A DNA stretch of 64,000 nt from Mycobacterium sp. IS-3022 (GCF_001500065.1 NZ_LQIN01000050.1:124001-188000), one strand, 5' to 3'. Counted from the stretch's first letter, positions 51,208-60,370 are shown. Numbers and translations: made by a program. The notes: generated from the letters alone by a model not told the origin.

Positions 51208-52119
51208 GTGACCCCGCTGCAGCGCTATATCGCTGAAGAGATCGCCACCGACCACGTCGACGGGCTGCTGTCGCGGCGCGAGGCCCTGCGTCGGCTCGCC
51301 ATGCTCGGTGTCGGCACCGCCGGGGCGACGGCGTTGTTCGCCGCGTGCAGCCGAACCCGCGAGCCCGCGGCGGAGGCGCCGGTGACCTCGAGTGACCCCG
51401 CAACCGCGGGCGCACCGCCACCGGGCGCCGAGAACGCGGTGCCCACCGCGCCGATCACCTGGGGCGGGCCTCGAGGTGACCTTCAGGGCGCCTGGGCCGA
51501 AGCGCCGAACGCCCGGGGCGCCGTCCTGGTCATCCACGAGAACAAGGGACTCAACGATCACACCCGCTCGGTGGCGGGTCGGTTCGCGGGAATCGGCTAC
51601 TCCGCGTTGGCGATCGATCTGCTTTCGGCGCAGGGCGGAACGGCAACGTTCACCGACCCCGCAGAGGCGACCGCCGCCTTGGGCAAGATCCCGCCCGAGG
51701 AGGCGCTGGCCGACCTGAGGGCCGCGGTCGACGAACTCCAGCGACGCGTACCCGGCAAGAAGGTCGCCGCCGTCGGATTCTGCATGGGTGGCGGTTATGT
51801 CTGGCGACTGCTGGCCGCCGGGGAGCCGCGGCTGTCGGCGGCGGTACCGTTCTACGGCCCGACGCCCGAGGATCCGGACTTCTCGCGTTCGAAGGATGTT
51901 GCGGTGCTGGGGATTTACGCCGCCCAGGATCAACGGGTGAACGCCACCGAGCCCGTCGCCAGGGCGGCCCTCGAGAAGGCCGGCCTGGTTTACGAAGTGG
52001 TCACCGAACCCGACGCCGACCATGCGTTCTTCAACGACACCCGCGAGCGATACAACGCCACCGCGGCCGCCGACGCGTGGCGCCGTGTGCAGGACTGGTT
52101 CACCCGCTACGTCGGCTGA
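51208..52119 (+). CDS. Dienelactone hydrolase family protein, predicted Tat lipoprotein
   Basis: This protein of about 303 residues has the N-terminal twin-arginine motif SRREALRRL (R23 R24), then a hydrophobic stretch and lipobox FAAC with C47, so it is probably exported by Tat and lipidated. The hydrolase domain has the DLH triad: Cys in GFCMGGGYVW, Asp near AAQDQRVNATEP, and His in DADHAFFND. It hydrolyses carboxylic or lactone esters. GTG 51208 is used; a longer frame upstream runs across the promoter. Confidence 0.82.
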   Translation: MTPLQRYIAEEIATDHVDGLLSRREALRRLAMLGVGTAGATALFAACSRTREPAAEAPVTSSDPATAGAPPPGAENAVPTAPITWGGPRGDLQGAWAEAPNARGAVLVIHENKGLNDHTRSVAGRFAGIGYSALAIDLLSAQGGTATFTDPAEATAALGKIPPEEALADLRAAVDELQRRVPGKKVAAVGFCMGGGYVWRLLAAGEPRLSAAVPFYGPTPEDPDFSRSKDVAVLGIYAAQDQRVNATEPVARAALEKAGLVYEVVTEPDADHAFFNDTRERYNATAAADAWRRVQDWFTRYVG

Positions 52120-52169
52120 CGCGCCGCCACCATCCCAAGCGAGCGACCGCATTTGTACGCCGAGACGCG

Positions 52170-52196
52170 GAGTGTCGCGGACAAACACGGACACTC
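52170..52196. terminator. Possible hairpin after the dienelactone hydrolase gene
   Basis: Arms GAGTGTC (52170-52176) and GACACTC (52190-52196) flank a 13-nt loop; an alternative outer pairing CGCCGAG/CTCGGCG exists. The hairpin begins 51 nt after the stop, and it may end the transcript. The region to 52274 otherwise holds the promoter of the glycosyltransferase. Confidence 0.35.
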
Positions 52197-52274
52197 GGCG
52201 GTGTTAACGGGCACTTCGGCCAAGGTTCATCGCCTCGTTGGTAACCGCACACGCATCGCGGTCACATTGAGCGC

Positions 52275-53381
52275 ATGCGGGTTGTGCAGGTAGCGAACTT
52301 CTACGGCCCGCGCTCGGGCGGCCTACGCACGGCGGTCGACCGACTCGGTGCGGAATACTGCGCACGCGGCCACGAGGTTTACCTCGTCGTGCCGGGAGCA
52401 CGCCCCGAGTCGCGGCAGCTGCCGTCAGGAGTCGTTCGAATCTCGTTGCCCGCGCGCAGTATTCCGTTCACCGGCGGCTATCGCGCGGCGCTGCCCGGTC
52501 CGGTGACCGCACTGCTGGAACAGCTCACGCCCGACGCCGTCGAGGTGTCGGATCGGCTCACGCTGCGTTCCCTGGGTGCTTGGGGCCGACACCACGGAGT
52601 CGCCACGGTGATGATTTCGCATGAGCGGCTCGATCGCCTTGTCGGGCAGGTGCTTCCGAAGCGGGCCGCGCGCATGGTCGCCGACATCGCGAACCGTCGC
52701 ACCGCCCAAAGTTATGACGCGGTGGTGTGTACGACGGGGTTCGCGCGTGACGAGTTCGACCGCATCCACGCCTCGAACGTGTTCACCGTGCCGCTGGGTG
52801 TGGACCTCGACCAGTTCCATCCCCGCCACCGCTCCGCGTCGGTCCGGCGACGCTGGGCCCGCCCGGAGCAGACGCTGCTGGTGCACTGCGGTCGGCTGTC
52901 GGTGGAAAAGCATGCCCATCGCAGCATCGACACCGTTGCGGCACTGCGCGCGACGGGCGTCGACGCGAGGCTGGTCGTCGTGGGGGACGGGCCGCTGCGG
53001 CCGCGACTCGAACGGCAGGCCGCGCGTCTGCCCGTCGACTTCACCGGCTACATCGGCTGCCGCGACACCGTCGCGACGATCCTGGCGACCGCCGACGTCG
53101 CGTTGGCGCCCGGCCCGCACGAGACGTTCGGGCTGGCCGCGCTGGAAGCGCTCGCCTGTGGGACACCAGCGGTGGTGTCGCGTACGTCGGCGCTGACCGA
53201 GATCCTGGACGCCGAAAGCGGAGCGGCGGCCGACAACGACCCGGTCGCGATCGCGAACGCCGTCGCGTCGGTCATCAGCCGTCCGGAAACCGTGCGACGC
53301 AACGAGGCCCGCCGCCGCGCCGAACAATTCACCTGGCCGAGGGCCGCGACCGGCATGCTCCAGGCGCTGGGCGTGCGCTGA
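52275..53381 (+). CDS. GT4 mannosyltransferase, PimC-like
   Basis: This 368-residue retaining GT-B glycosyltransferase starts MRVVQVANFYGPRSGGLRTA and has the nucleotide-sugar site EVSDRLTLRSLG, VPLGVDLDQFHP, and the donor motif GPHETFGLAALEALACGTP (ExFGxxxLE). It is probably GDP-mannose dependent and resembles PimC (phosphatidylinositol mannoside synthesis) of some mycobacteria, an enzyme missing from M. tuberculosis H37Rv; a related role in another glycolipid cannot be excluded. ATG 52275 lies in a 155-nt gap. Confidence 0.85.
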   Translation: MRVVQVANFYGPRSGGLRTAVDRLGAEYCARGHEVYLVVPGARPESRQLPSGVVRISLPARSIPFTGGYRAALPGPVTALLEQLTPDAVEVSDRLTLRSLGAWGRHHGVATVMISHERLDRLVGQVLPKRAARMVADIANRRTAQSYDAVVCTTGFARDEFDRIHASNVFTVPLGVDLDQFHPRHRSASVRRRWARPEQTLLVHCGRLSVEKHAHRSIDTVAALRATGVDARLVVVGDGPLRPRLERQAARLPVDFTGYIGCRDTVATILATADVALAPGPHETFGLAALEALACGTPAVVSRTSALTEILDAESGAAADNDPVAIANAVASVISRPETVRRNEARRRAEQFTWPRAATGMLQALGVR

Positions 53382-53436
53382 CTCAAACGGCGGCGAGACG
53401 GCCATTTACGCACCCAGGGTGGCTTAGGATCTGGGA

Positions 53437-53835
53437 ATGATCAGGCCGCTGATGGTTTCGGGCCTCACCGTCGCCCTGAGCTGTCTACCGATCACCGCCG
53501 CGGCGGGCGCCGACCCGCAGACGCCGCCGTGCACCTACACGCTGTCCCCGCCACACGTCGTCCAGGTATCGGGCACCGAAATGGTGGCCGTGACGATGTC
53601 TCCGGCGGGATGCGACGGCGCCATCCCGTATCAATCGATCGCCTGCGTCCAACTGCAGGGCGGCCAGGGCCCCGGGCGGTGCGAGCAGAACAACGGGCTG
53701 TTGCCGGCGCGGGTGTACTTCTCGCCGCACCAGCCCGGCGCGACCTACGTAGCCACCGGTCGAGGTTGCTCGACGACGGGTAACCCGCCGCAACCGGTCT
53801 GCGCGCCGGCCGGCCCGCTGACCGCGACGTTGTAG
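53437..53835 (+). CDS. Small secreted protein of unknown function
   Basis: This 132-residue protein has a cleavable signal of about 25 residues (VSGLTVALSCLPITAAAGA). The mature domain has five to six cysteines (PPCTYTLSPP, GCDGAIPYQSIACVQL, RCEQNNG, GCSTTGNPPQPVCAPAG), a likely disulfide-stabilised beta fold. Similar proteins exist in mycobacteria without known function. It follows the glycosyltransferase by 55 nt, perhaps from its own promoter. Confidence 0.75.
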   Translation: MIRPLMVSGLTVALSCLPITAAAGADPQTPPCTYTLSPPHVVQVSGTEMVAVTMSPAGCDGAIPYQSIACVQLQGGQGPGRCEQNNGLLPARVYFSPHQPGATYVATGRGCSTTGNPPQPVCAPAGPLTATL

Positions 53836-53932
53836 CGACCCCGGCCCGCCCGTTTAATCGGGCCTGCGCCCGGTTACCCGCAGAATTAGCGGGTTCGTCA
53901 ATGAGCCGGCTCGACCGATCGAAGGAGCCGAC

Positions 53933-54376
53933 ATGGATAGCAACGTCATCGTGTGGATCGTCGTCGCCATCGCGGTGATCGCCGTCATCGCGCTGGTGGC
54001 GTTCCTGGCACGCAATGCGCGCACCAAGCGCCGCCGCATGGAGGCCGACCGGCTCCGGACGGAAATCGACCAGAAGACCCAGCACGTCGACAAGCGCGAG
54101 AATGTGGCCCAGGAGACCGAGGCACGGGCCCGCGCCGCGCAGGCCGAGGCGGAGGCGAAGGCCGCCGAAGCAGCCCGGCTGCAGGACGCCGCGCGCACGC
54201 ATCGCGACGAGGTGACCACCAAGCGCGACGAACTCGACGAACAACGCGCCCGCGCCGACGCCCTCGACCCCAGGCGCGGCACCACGGATGCCGCCGCCAC
54301 CACAGTCGATGGGACGCCGGCGGATCCACCCACCCGTTCCGACCACACCCGGGCACCGGAACAGCGGCGTCCGTGA
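53933..54376 (+). CDS. Membrane-anchored coiled-coil protein, unknown
   Basis: This 147-residue protein has one N-terminal membrane helix (VIVWIVVAIAVIAVIALVAF) followed by a basic stretch and a long Ala/Glu/Arg-rich coiled coil (residues 35-105), ending in a Pro/Thr-rich tail. It resembles small mycobacterial membrane proteins annotated as hypothetical or ATPase B-subunit-like helices. Its GTGA junction with the HAD gene (start 54373) implies translational coupling. Confidence 0.75.
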   Translation: MDSNVIVWIVVAIAVIAVIALVAFLARNARTKRRRMEADRLRTEIDQKTQHVDKRENVAQETEARARAAQAEAEAKAAEAARLQDAARTHRDEVTTKRDELDEQRARADALDPRRGTTDAAATTVDGTPADPPTRSDHTRAPEQRRP

Positions 54377-55071
54377 GCTGCCGGGCAAAGACGACGTCGG
54401 CGGTGTTGTTCGACGTCGACGGCACGCTGGTCGACTCGAACTACCTCCATGTGTATGCGTGGTATCGGGCGTTCGAGGAGGCCGGCCACCCCGTCGAGGC
54501 CTGGCGTATCCACCGCTCGATCGGAATGGACGGCACGACACTGGTCAACACCCTGGCCGGGGAAGCCGGCGCGGCAGCGTGCGAGCAGGCCAAGGATCTG
54601 CACTCGCGCTATTACAAGGAATTGGCACCCCATCTCAGACGGTTGCCCGGCGCGCGGGAACTGCTCGAAGCCGTCCACAAGCTCGACATTCGGGTCGTGC
54701 TGGCCACCTCGGCGCCGGAGGAGGAGTTGTCGGTCCTGCGCGAGGTGCTCGACTGCGACCACCTGGTGTTCGCGGTGACGTCGTCGAAGGATGTGGACAC
54801 CGCCAAACCCGAACCCGACATCATCGAGATCGCGCTCGAGCGCGCCGGGGTGACGGCCTCGCACGCCATTTTCCTGGGCGACACGGTGTGGGACATGGAG
54901 GCCTGTCGGCGCGCCGGAGTCGGCAGCATCGGGGTGCTGAGCGGGGGAGTGTCCCGTTCAGAGCTCGAAAAGTCTGGGGCGCAGCGGGTTTTCGAACATC
55001 CTCTGGAGCTGTGCCAGCACCTGGACGACACTTCGATCGCGGCGCTGGCCAACATCGTCGGCTCCCGCTGA
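54373..55071 (+). CDS. HAD-superfamily phosphatase (phosphoglycolate phosphatase-like)
   Basis: This protein of about 232 residues has motif I AVLFDVDGTLVDSN, motif II in VVLATSAPEEEL, the lysine of motif III in SSKDVDTAKPEPDII, and motif IV in FLGDTVWDMEACRRAGV. The alpha-helical cap after motif I places it in the PGP/beta-phosphoglucomutase-like group. The substrate is unknown. GTG 54373 is set by the overlap with the upstream TGA at 54374. Confidence 0.87.
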   Translation: MSCRAKTTSAVLFDVDGTLVDSNYLHVYAWYRAFEEAGHPVEAWRIHRSIGMDGTTLVNTLAGEAGAAACEQAKDLHSRYYKELAPHLRRLPGARELLEAVHKLDIRVVLATSAPEEELSVLREVLDCDHLVFAVTSSKDVDTAKPEPDIIEIALERAGVTASHAIFLGDTVWDMEACRRAGVGSIGVLSGGVSRSELEKSGAQRVFEHPLELCQHLDDTSIAALANIVGSR

Positions 55072-55084
55072 GCGGCGGCTGCGG

Positions 55085-56185
55085 TCAGCGGGGCAGCGCG
55101 TACCGCAGGATCGCCGCGACGCCGTCGGCCGGGGCGATGCGCTCATCGGTGCGGATCAGAGCGGCACCGGTCGCGATCGCCGCCATCGGGAGCGCCTCGT
55201 CCGCCCGCAGGGTCTGGGTCGGAGCCGTCCCGAGTTCGGAGAGCACGATGGCATTCGGTGCAACCGTCGCGAGGTCGTCACCGGCGACGACGGTCGCATC
55301 ACCGACGTCGCCGATGATCAGCGTCTCGACCGCGCCGGCCCGCAGGGCCGCGGTGACGCCGCCGAGGCCTTCGGTCGCCAGGCCTTCACCTCGGCCCAAC
55401 TCTGCGCCGAACCGTTGTGCGGCATCGTCGATCGCGGCCAGGCGACGGTGCTGGAACTCCTGTTCGATTGCGTGCTGCAGGTCTGCGTCGTCAAAACCAC
55501 TGTGCCGCGCGCCGACATTCACGTCGACGACCAGGGCGGTGACTCGTTCGGGCAGGTGCGCGACAAGATCGGTGCGGGACTGAACTTCGCCGACGACGAA
55601 CACCACCTCCGGGCGGGCGTCGTCGACCAAGGTGGTGAGCTCGCCCGCGACCGCGCGGATGTTCTGTTGGCGCGCCCCCTCGGCGGCGCGTTGCGGATCG
55701 CCGTAGCCCGGTGTCTCCGCCGCTGACGCCTTGTGCACCGGGTACGCATCACCGTCAACCGTGTCCGACACCGCGGTGCCCTCGCGATACAGCGTGATGT
55801 CGCCACCCTCGTGGTCGACGATCACCACCGCGTATGTCGGCCGGTCGAGGGCGTGTTCGACGACCGGGACGATGTAGGGCAGCGTCGAGACCCGCACGAC
55901 GGGGCTGATCGGCCGGATGAGGTGCTCGTTGACGAGGATGCCGTCGCGGCTCGCCACCACGGCGCGGCCGCTGCGGCCGACCGGCGGCGTGGTCTCCACG
56001 ACGGCCTGTTCGATGCTCTGCGTCACCGCCGGATCGGCGCCCTGCTGCTCGAGTTGCTCACGCAGCGACCGCCACTTCAACTCCATCTGCGCGGCCGCAT
56101 CCGCTGTGTTGTGCGAATCGTCGAAGTACACCGACGCGTACGGGCCGTTCGAGGTCAGCAAGGTGCGGAAGTGTTCGGGTTGCAT
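55085..56185 (-). CDS. Rv2629-like archaeo-eukaryotic release factor (baeRF) domain protein
   Basis: This 366-residue protein has an N-terminal domain (ASVYFDDSHNTADAAAQMEL, then PYIVPVVEHALDRPTYAVVIVD) followed by the eRF1-like middle region and a C-terminal L7Ae-like part AVETLIIGDVGDATVVAG. It resembles Rv2629, a DosR-regulon gene in M. tuberculosis. The peptidyl-tRNA hydrolase GxxQ loop I would expect was not clearly found. The 76-nt upstream region to the P450 gene has no evident DosR box. Confidence 0.8.
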   Translation of the reverse strand: MQPEHFRTLLTSNGPYASVYFDDSHNTADAAAQMELKWRSLREQLEQQGADPAVTQSIEQAVVETTPPVGRSGRAVVASRDGILVNEHLIRPISPVVRVSTLPYIVPVVEHALDRPTYAVVIVDHEGGDITLYREGTAVSDTVDGDAYPVHKASAAETPGYGDPQRAAEGARQQNIRAVAGELTTLVDDARPEVVFVVGEVQSRTDLVAHLPERVTALVVDVNVGARHSGFDDADLQHAIEQEFQHRRLAAIDDAAQRFGAELGRGEGLATEGLGGVTAALRAGAVETLIIGDVGDATVVAGDDLATVAPNAIVLSELGTAPTQTLRADEALPMAAIATGAALIRTDERIAPADGVAAILRYALPR

Positions 56186-56261
56186 GGCCGTTGGTTACCC
56201 GTCGAGCAGCCGACGACACAGGTTTTCCCGTGGACGGCCGCACGAGCGAGCTCGCTTGCGC

Positions 56262-57581
56262 TCAGCGTGGCGACGACGGGGGTGTCCAGGACACCGGTAA
56301 GCGCTTGATCCCGTGGATGAACGGCGACAGCAGCCGCGCCGGTTCCTCGGTCGCGGCGATGTCTGGTACCCGCCGGTGCAATTCCTCGAAGACGACGCTG
56401 ATCTCGCGCCGGGCCAAGTTCGCACCGAGGCAGAAATGCGCGCCGCCGCCGCCGAACCCGGCATGGGGATTGGGGTTACGTCCCACGTCGAATGTCCACG
56501 GGTCGGCGAACCGGTCCTCGTCGCGGTTCGCCGAGCAGTACCACAGTGTGACCTTGTCGCCGGCGGCCATCTTGACGCCGCTCAGTTCACAGTCCTCGGT
56601 GAGTGTGCGACGCATGTAGATCACCGGCGAGGCCCACCGGACGATCTCCTCGACCGCGGTCGGCGCGAGGGTTTCGTAATCTGCCCACCACCGCGCCCGC
56701 TCCTCGGGGTAGCGGGTGAGCGCCAGCACGCCGTGGCTGATCGCGTTGCGGGTGGTCTCGTTGCCGGCGACGACGAGCAAGATGAAGAACGAGGCGATCT
56801 CGGCCGACGTCAGCCGCTCACCGTCGACCTCGGCCTGCACCAGGGCGGTCGTCAGGTCTTCCTGTGGACGCGCCCGACGGTCCTCGGCGTGGGCGGTTGC
56901 GTAGGCGCCGATGTCCATCGCGACCTTGACGAACTCCTCGTAGTCCTGCGCGATGTCCTTGTCGCCGAAGCCGAGAATCACGTTGGTCCAGTGAAAGATC
57001 TGCTGGTGGTCGTCCTCCGGGATGCCCATCATGTCGCAGATCACCTGCAGCGGCAGTGGCCCCGCCAACTTCCCGACGACTTCGCCTTGGCCGTCGGGAT
57101 GTTCGGCGATCATCGCCTCGACGAGCCGGCGGGCCCTGTCGCGGACCGACGCCTCGGTGCGCGCCACCACCCGCGGGGTGAACGCCCGGCTGACGATGCT
57201 GCGCAGCCGCAGATGACGCGGGTCGTCCATCACGATCATCGAGCCGAAATACTCCGACAGTTCCGGGTTGGCGTCATTGATCGTGATGCTCGGGCTCGAG
57301 CTGAAGATGTGCGGATGACGGCTCGCGTACCAGACGTCGTCGAACCGGGTGATCGCCCAGTGCCCGGGCCCCTCCTGAACACCGGGTGTCTCGAGCGGCA
57401 GATGGAACGACACCGGCGCTTCGCGGCGCAGCGTGGCAAAGGCGCCGTCTCGGAAGTCGTCGGACTGCACCCAGAACTTCCAGGAGCCCAGGTCGATGTC
57501 GGACAACGGCACCTGCGGCGGCGCCGTGCCGTTCGCCCGGGTCAGCTGGACTCCAGACGTGTGCGATGTCGCGATACCCAC
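56262..57581 (-). CDS. cyp124: Cytochrome P450 CYP124
   Basis: This 439-residue P450 has the oxygen-activating AGNETTRNAISHG, the ExxR in EEIVRWASP, and the heme loop FGGGGAHFCLGANLAR with C384. Long stretches (HWTNVILGFGDKDIA, AFTPRVVARTEASVRDRA, ISVVFEELHRR) match CYP124A1 of M. tuberculosis. CYP124 omega-hydroxylates methyl-branched lipids and sterol side chains. GTG 57581 is the start. Electron partners (ferredoxin, reductase) are not adjacent. Confidence 0.93.
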   Translation of the reverse strand: MGIATSHTSGVQLTRANGTAPPQVPLSDIDLGSWKFWVQSDDFRDGAFATLRREAPVSFHLPLETPGVQEGPGHWAITRFDDVWYASRHPHIFSSSPSITINDANPELSEYFGSMIVMDDPRHLRLRSIVSRAFTPRVVARTEASVRDRARRLVEAMIAEHPDGQGEVVGKLAGPLPLQVICDMMGIPEDDHQQIFHWTNVILGFGDKDIAQDYEEFVKVAMDIGAYATAHAEDRRARPQEDLTTALVQAEVDGERLTSAEIASFFILLVVAGNETTRNAISHGVLALTRYPEERARWWADYETLAPTAVEEIVRWASPVIYMRRTLTEDCELSGVKMAAGDKVTLWYCSANRDEDRFADPWTFDVGRNPNPHAGFGGGGAHFCLGANLARREISVVFEELHRRVPDIAATEEPARLLSPFIHGIKRLPVSWTPPSSPR

Positions 57582-57625
57582 CCTCCCGAGAGTAGGCCGT
57601 GTGCGGCCGCAGAAGCGGAGATTCG

Positions 57626-58129
57626 TTAGGACAGCTGCCAGTTCATGTTTTCTGCGAACGCCCGGGCGTCGTCGGAGATCGTGCCGAGCTCATGGCAGCG
57701 TTGGATGTAGCCCTGCACCATCACCAGGAAGTTCATCGGGTTGTAGGCGTCTTCCTCGTAACTCCACTTGCCGTCGCCGGCATATCTGAGCACGGTGATG
57801 ACCGGTGTGCCGTGCACGCTGCCGTCGCCGGGATCCTTCATGGTGTTGACGTTCCGGTTGATGACCCAGCCCTTGTCGACGTCGATCGAGTACCACTCGA
57901 CGGGATAGAACGGCATTTCGCTGCCCGGGAAGGTGTTCATCGTCGGGACGATCCAGTCGCGGATCGCCTCGCGGCCGGACATGTTTCCGAGCGCATGCTC
58001 GACATATGTGGCGTCTTCGGTGAACTGGTCGGCGTAGCTCGCCCAGTTCCACGTCTGGCCGATGTCGACCACCACATCCTGGTAGCCGCGGAACGCGTCC
58101 TCGAGTTCTTCTCGTGTCCACTGACCCAT
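57626..58129 (-). CDS. SnoaL-like (NTF2-fold) protein
   Basis: This 167-residue protein has WTREELEDAFRGYQDVVVDI, WNWASYADQFTEDATYVEH, GREAIRDWIVPTM and WSYEEDAYNPMNFLV, the SnoaL-like/NTF2 architecture. It is upstream of CYP124 by 44 nt on the same strand, so it may be cotranscribed and act on the same lipid or steroid pathway. No catalytic residues can be assigned by sight. ATG 58129 is unambiguous. Confidence 0.82.
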   Translation of the reverse strand: MGQWTREELEDAFRGYQDVVVDIGQTWNWASYADQFTEDATYVEHALGNMSGREAIRDWIVPTMNTFPGSEMPFYPVEWYSIDVDKGWVINRNVNTMKDPGDGSVHGTPVITVLRYAGDGKWSYEEDAYNPMNFLVMVQGYIQRCHELGTISDDARAFAENMNWQLS

Positions 58130-58367
58130 CGCACACTCCCTCGGTTTCGCGGCTGAACTGGCATCGTTCTACCAAACCCGTCCGCGCCGCGAGGCCGAAT
58201 CAGGACACGATGACGGCGGCCGATAGTCGGCAGGTACACCTCGCCGAACCGACAGCGGTTATCCAATGCGTAAGCGACACAACGTAATACGACGGACAGT
58301 CCAGGCGAACGGGGCGATGCGCTGATCGTGTGCCACAAACTCGGTCAGCCGCGTTAGTGTCTCAGTC

Positions 58368-59327
58368 ATGGCTCTCGGCATCGACGCCCAGGTGCTGGCG
58401 GAAATGGCGCCGCTTCTGGCCGCAGTCGGTGACATCGAACCTGCACCGGTGGGCGACGTCGAGTCGCGGCGCGTGAACGGACACCGAATGTTCGACTCGG
58501 TCGCCGCCGCCTGGACCCCCGCCGAAGGCGTCGAGGTCACGCGGTACTCGTTGAGGACCGACGACGGGGCGACGCTGCCGCTCGGCTGGTACCGGCGAGC
58601 GGGGCCACAGCCCGGCAGCGCGGCGCTGTATCTGCACGGCGGCGGAATGATCTTCGGGCTGGAGCACATCGGCCGCCTGTACGACGCGGCGGTGCGCGAC
58701 TACGTAGCTGCCTCGGGCGTGCCGATGCTCGTCGTCGACTACCGGATCGCCCCGGAGCACCCGCACCCGCAACCGGTCGAGGACTGCTTTGCGGCGCTGC
58801 GCTGGCTGGCCGGAAACGCCACGACGCTCGGTGTCGAGCCGGGCCGGATCGCCGTGATGGGCGACAGCGCCGGTGGCGGCCTGGCCGCGGCCGTCTGCCT
58901 TCTCGCTCGGGATCGTGGCGGGCCGGCGATCGCTGCGCAGATTCTGATCTACCCGATGCTCGATGATCGCCCCAGCAGCCCGAACCCGGCCCTGACGCCG
59001 TTTTTGACATGGACCTACGACGACAACGCCACCGGCTGGGGCGCGTTGCTCGGTGCGAACGCCGGAACGGATTCGGTGTCGCCGTACGCCGCGCCGGCCC
59101 GCGCCGCGGACCTCAGCGAGCTCCCGGACACCTACCTCGACGTGGGTGACCTCGACATCTTCCGCAACGAGGACATCGCCTATGCGTGCCGCCTCGCCGA
59201 CGCCGGGGTGCCCACCGAATTGCACGTGTACCCGGGTTGCCCGCACGCATTCGAGGCACTGGCCAGGAACGCCGGGATATCGCAGCGGGCGATCAGTGAT
59301 CGTGTCCGTCGCCTGCGCAGCGTCTGA
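58368..59327 (+). CDS. HSL-family alpha/beta hydrolase (esterase/lipase)
   Basis: This 319-residue cytosolic esterase has the oxyanion-hole motif YLHGGGMIFG, VVDYRIAPEHPHPQP, the nucleophile in GDSAGGGLAAAV, the Asp in VGDLDIFRNED and the His in CPHAFEAL. This is the Lip group common in mycobacteria; I do not assign a specific lip letter. ATG 58368 follows a 238-nt gap to the divergent SnoaL gene, in which no clear operator was seen. Confidence 0.88.
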   Translation: MALGIDAQVLAEMAPLLAAVGDIEPAPVGDVESRRVNGHRMFDSVAAAWTPAEGVEVTRYSLRTDDGATLPLGWYRRAGPQPGSAALYLHGGGMIFGLEHIGRLYDAAVRDYVAASGVPMLVVDYRIAPEHPHPQPVEDCFAALRWLAGNATTLGVEPGRIAVMGDSAGGGLAAAVCLLARDRGGPAIAAQILIYPMLDDRPSSPNPALTPFLTWTYDDNATGWGALLGANAGTDSVSPYAAPARAADLSELPDTYLDVGDLDIFRNEDIAYACRLADAGVPTELHVYPGCPHAFEALARNAGISQRAISDRVRRLRSV

Positions 59328-59348
59328 CCGCCGGCCCGACGCCGCGCC

Positions 59349-59813
59349 TCACCCGCCGTCGGGCGATTCGACGACGGCTTTGATGCGCTCGAGCGTCTTG
59401 CGCATGTCGCGGATGTTGCGACGGCGTCGAAGCTGACCACCCAACACCGAGAACACCTTCATCGGTATCGATTCGGCCAGCCGGAACGACTCGGTGACCT
59501 CGGTGCCGCCGTCAACGGGAGTGAGCCGGTAGTGCCAGTTGTTCACCGGTTTGTCGCCGAGCAGCACCGCGAACCCGAACTCGCGGCCCGGTTCACAGGC
59601 GGTCACCTCACATGTCGTCCAGTACACCGGCCCGATCTCATTGCGCTTGACGTGTCCTCGGAATCGGGCGCCGAGTGCCGGGCCGGTCGCGCCGCCGAGC
59701 CATTCGGCCTCCATCACCTCGGGGGAGAACTTGCCGGTGTTCCGCACATCGGCGATCAGCTCCCAGATCCGCTCCGCCGGTGCCGCCATCGACACCGTCA
59801 CCGCTCCGTCCAC
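59349..59813 (-). CDS. SRPBCC (polyketide cyclase-like) protein
   Basis: This protein of about 154 residues has AAPAERIWELIADVRNTGKF, then EAEWLGGATGPALGARFRGH, NEIGPVYWTTCEVTA and GGTEVTESFRLAES, the START/SRPBCC ligand pocket. Probably a lipid or aromatic carrier or cyclase. GTG 59813 is preferred because GAGG lies 5 nt upstream; TTG 59834 is the longer alternative. The 3' end lies 21 nt from the convergent esterase. Confidence 0.78.
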   Translation of the reverse strand: MDGAVTVSMAAPAERIWELIADVRNTGKFSPEVMEAEWLGGATGPALGARFRGHVKRNEIGPVYWTTCEVTACEPGREFGFAVLLGDKPVNNWHYRLTPVDGGTEVTESFRLAESIPMKVFSVLGGQLRRRRNIRDMRKTLERIKAVVESPDGG

Positions 59814-59932
59814 CGATGCCTCGCTCTCTCCCAAGCGTTTTCAGCACCCTAACGTCCAATCGATCGGATGCACCAGGACTTGTCGGATGCACCAGGACTT
59901 GATAGTCACCGAACGGCCGAAACCGAATCCGG

Positions 59933-60277
59933 CTACCGCGACGAGATATCCCCGTACAGATCGGGCCACGGCGGGCGACGCACCATCGCCACCCCGGCGA
60001 GCGTCGCCGAGACCAGCCCGACCAGGATGCCCGTCAACGCGATGCGCGTCGCATCGACCGCGGGGCGCCAAACGGCGTCACCGTCCTTGAGGACGAACAC
60101 CCCGGCCGGTTTCGTCAGCACCCTGACGTTCGCGTCACCGCCGCGCCGGGCCCGTCCGCGTACCTCTGCGACGGGAATGACGGTTGTGCCGTCGGCCGCT
60201 TCATAGGGTTGGCCGAAGACACGGGACGCGCCGGGATCGAAGTCGAGTGTCTCCAACAGTTCTGCACGCAGGTCCAT
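59933..60277 (-). CDS. GerW/YtfJ-like membrane-associated protein
   Basis: This 114-residue protein contains the YtfJ (sporulation protein) core RVFGQPYEAADGTTVIPVAEV, then GRARRGGDANVRVLTKPAGVFVLKDG (quoted only as a locator), followed by one C-terminal membrane helix IALTGILVGLVSATLAG. Mycobacteria do not sporulate in the classical way, so the role is unknown. ATG 60277. It is the last gene before the acidic small protein and not clearly cotranscribed with it. Confidence 0.78.
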   Translation of the reverse strand: MDLRAELLETLDFDPGASRVFGQPYEAADGTTVIPVAEVRGRARRGGDANVRVLTKPAGVFVLKDGDAVWRPAVDATRIALTGILVGLVSATLAGVAMVRRPPWPDLYGDISSR

Positions 60278-60370
60278 GGCCTCATGCTTACTACCGCCGA
60301 CGGATGGTGGCAGCCGATCGGCCCGACGTGCGCCATGCCCGCGGGAACTGCGCGGGCGAGCCGGACGTCG

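Noticed and set aside
56241..56260. Palindrome AGCGAGCTCGCT near the end of cyp124 as a regulatory site
   Set aside because: It is short, GC-balanced by codon bias and lies at a gene 3' end; at most a weak part of a terminator.
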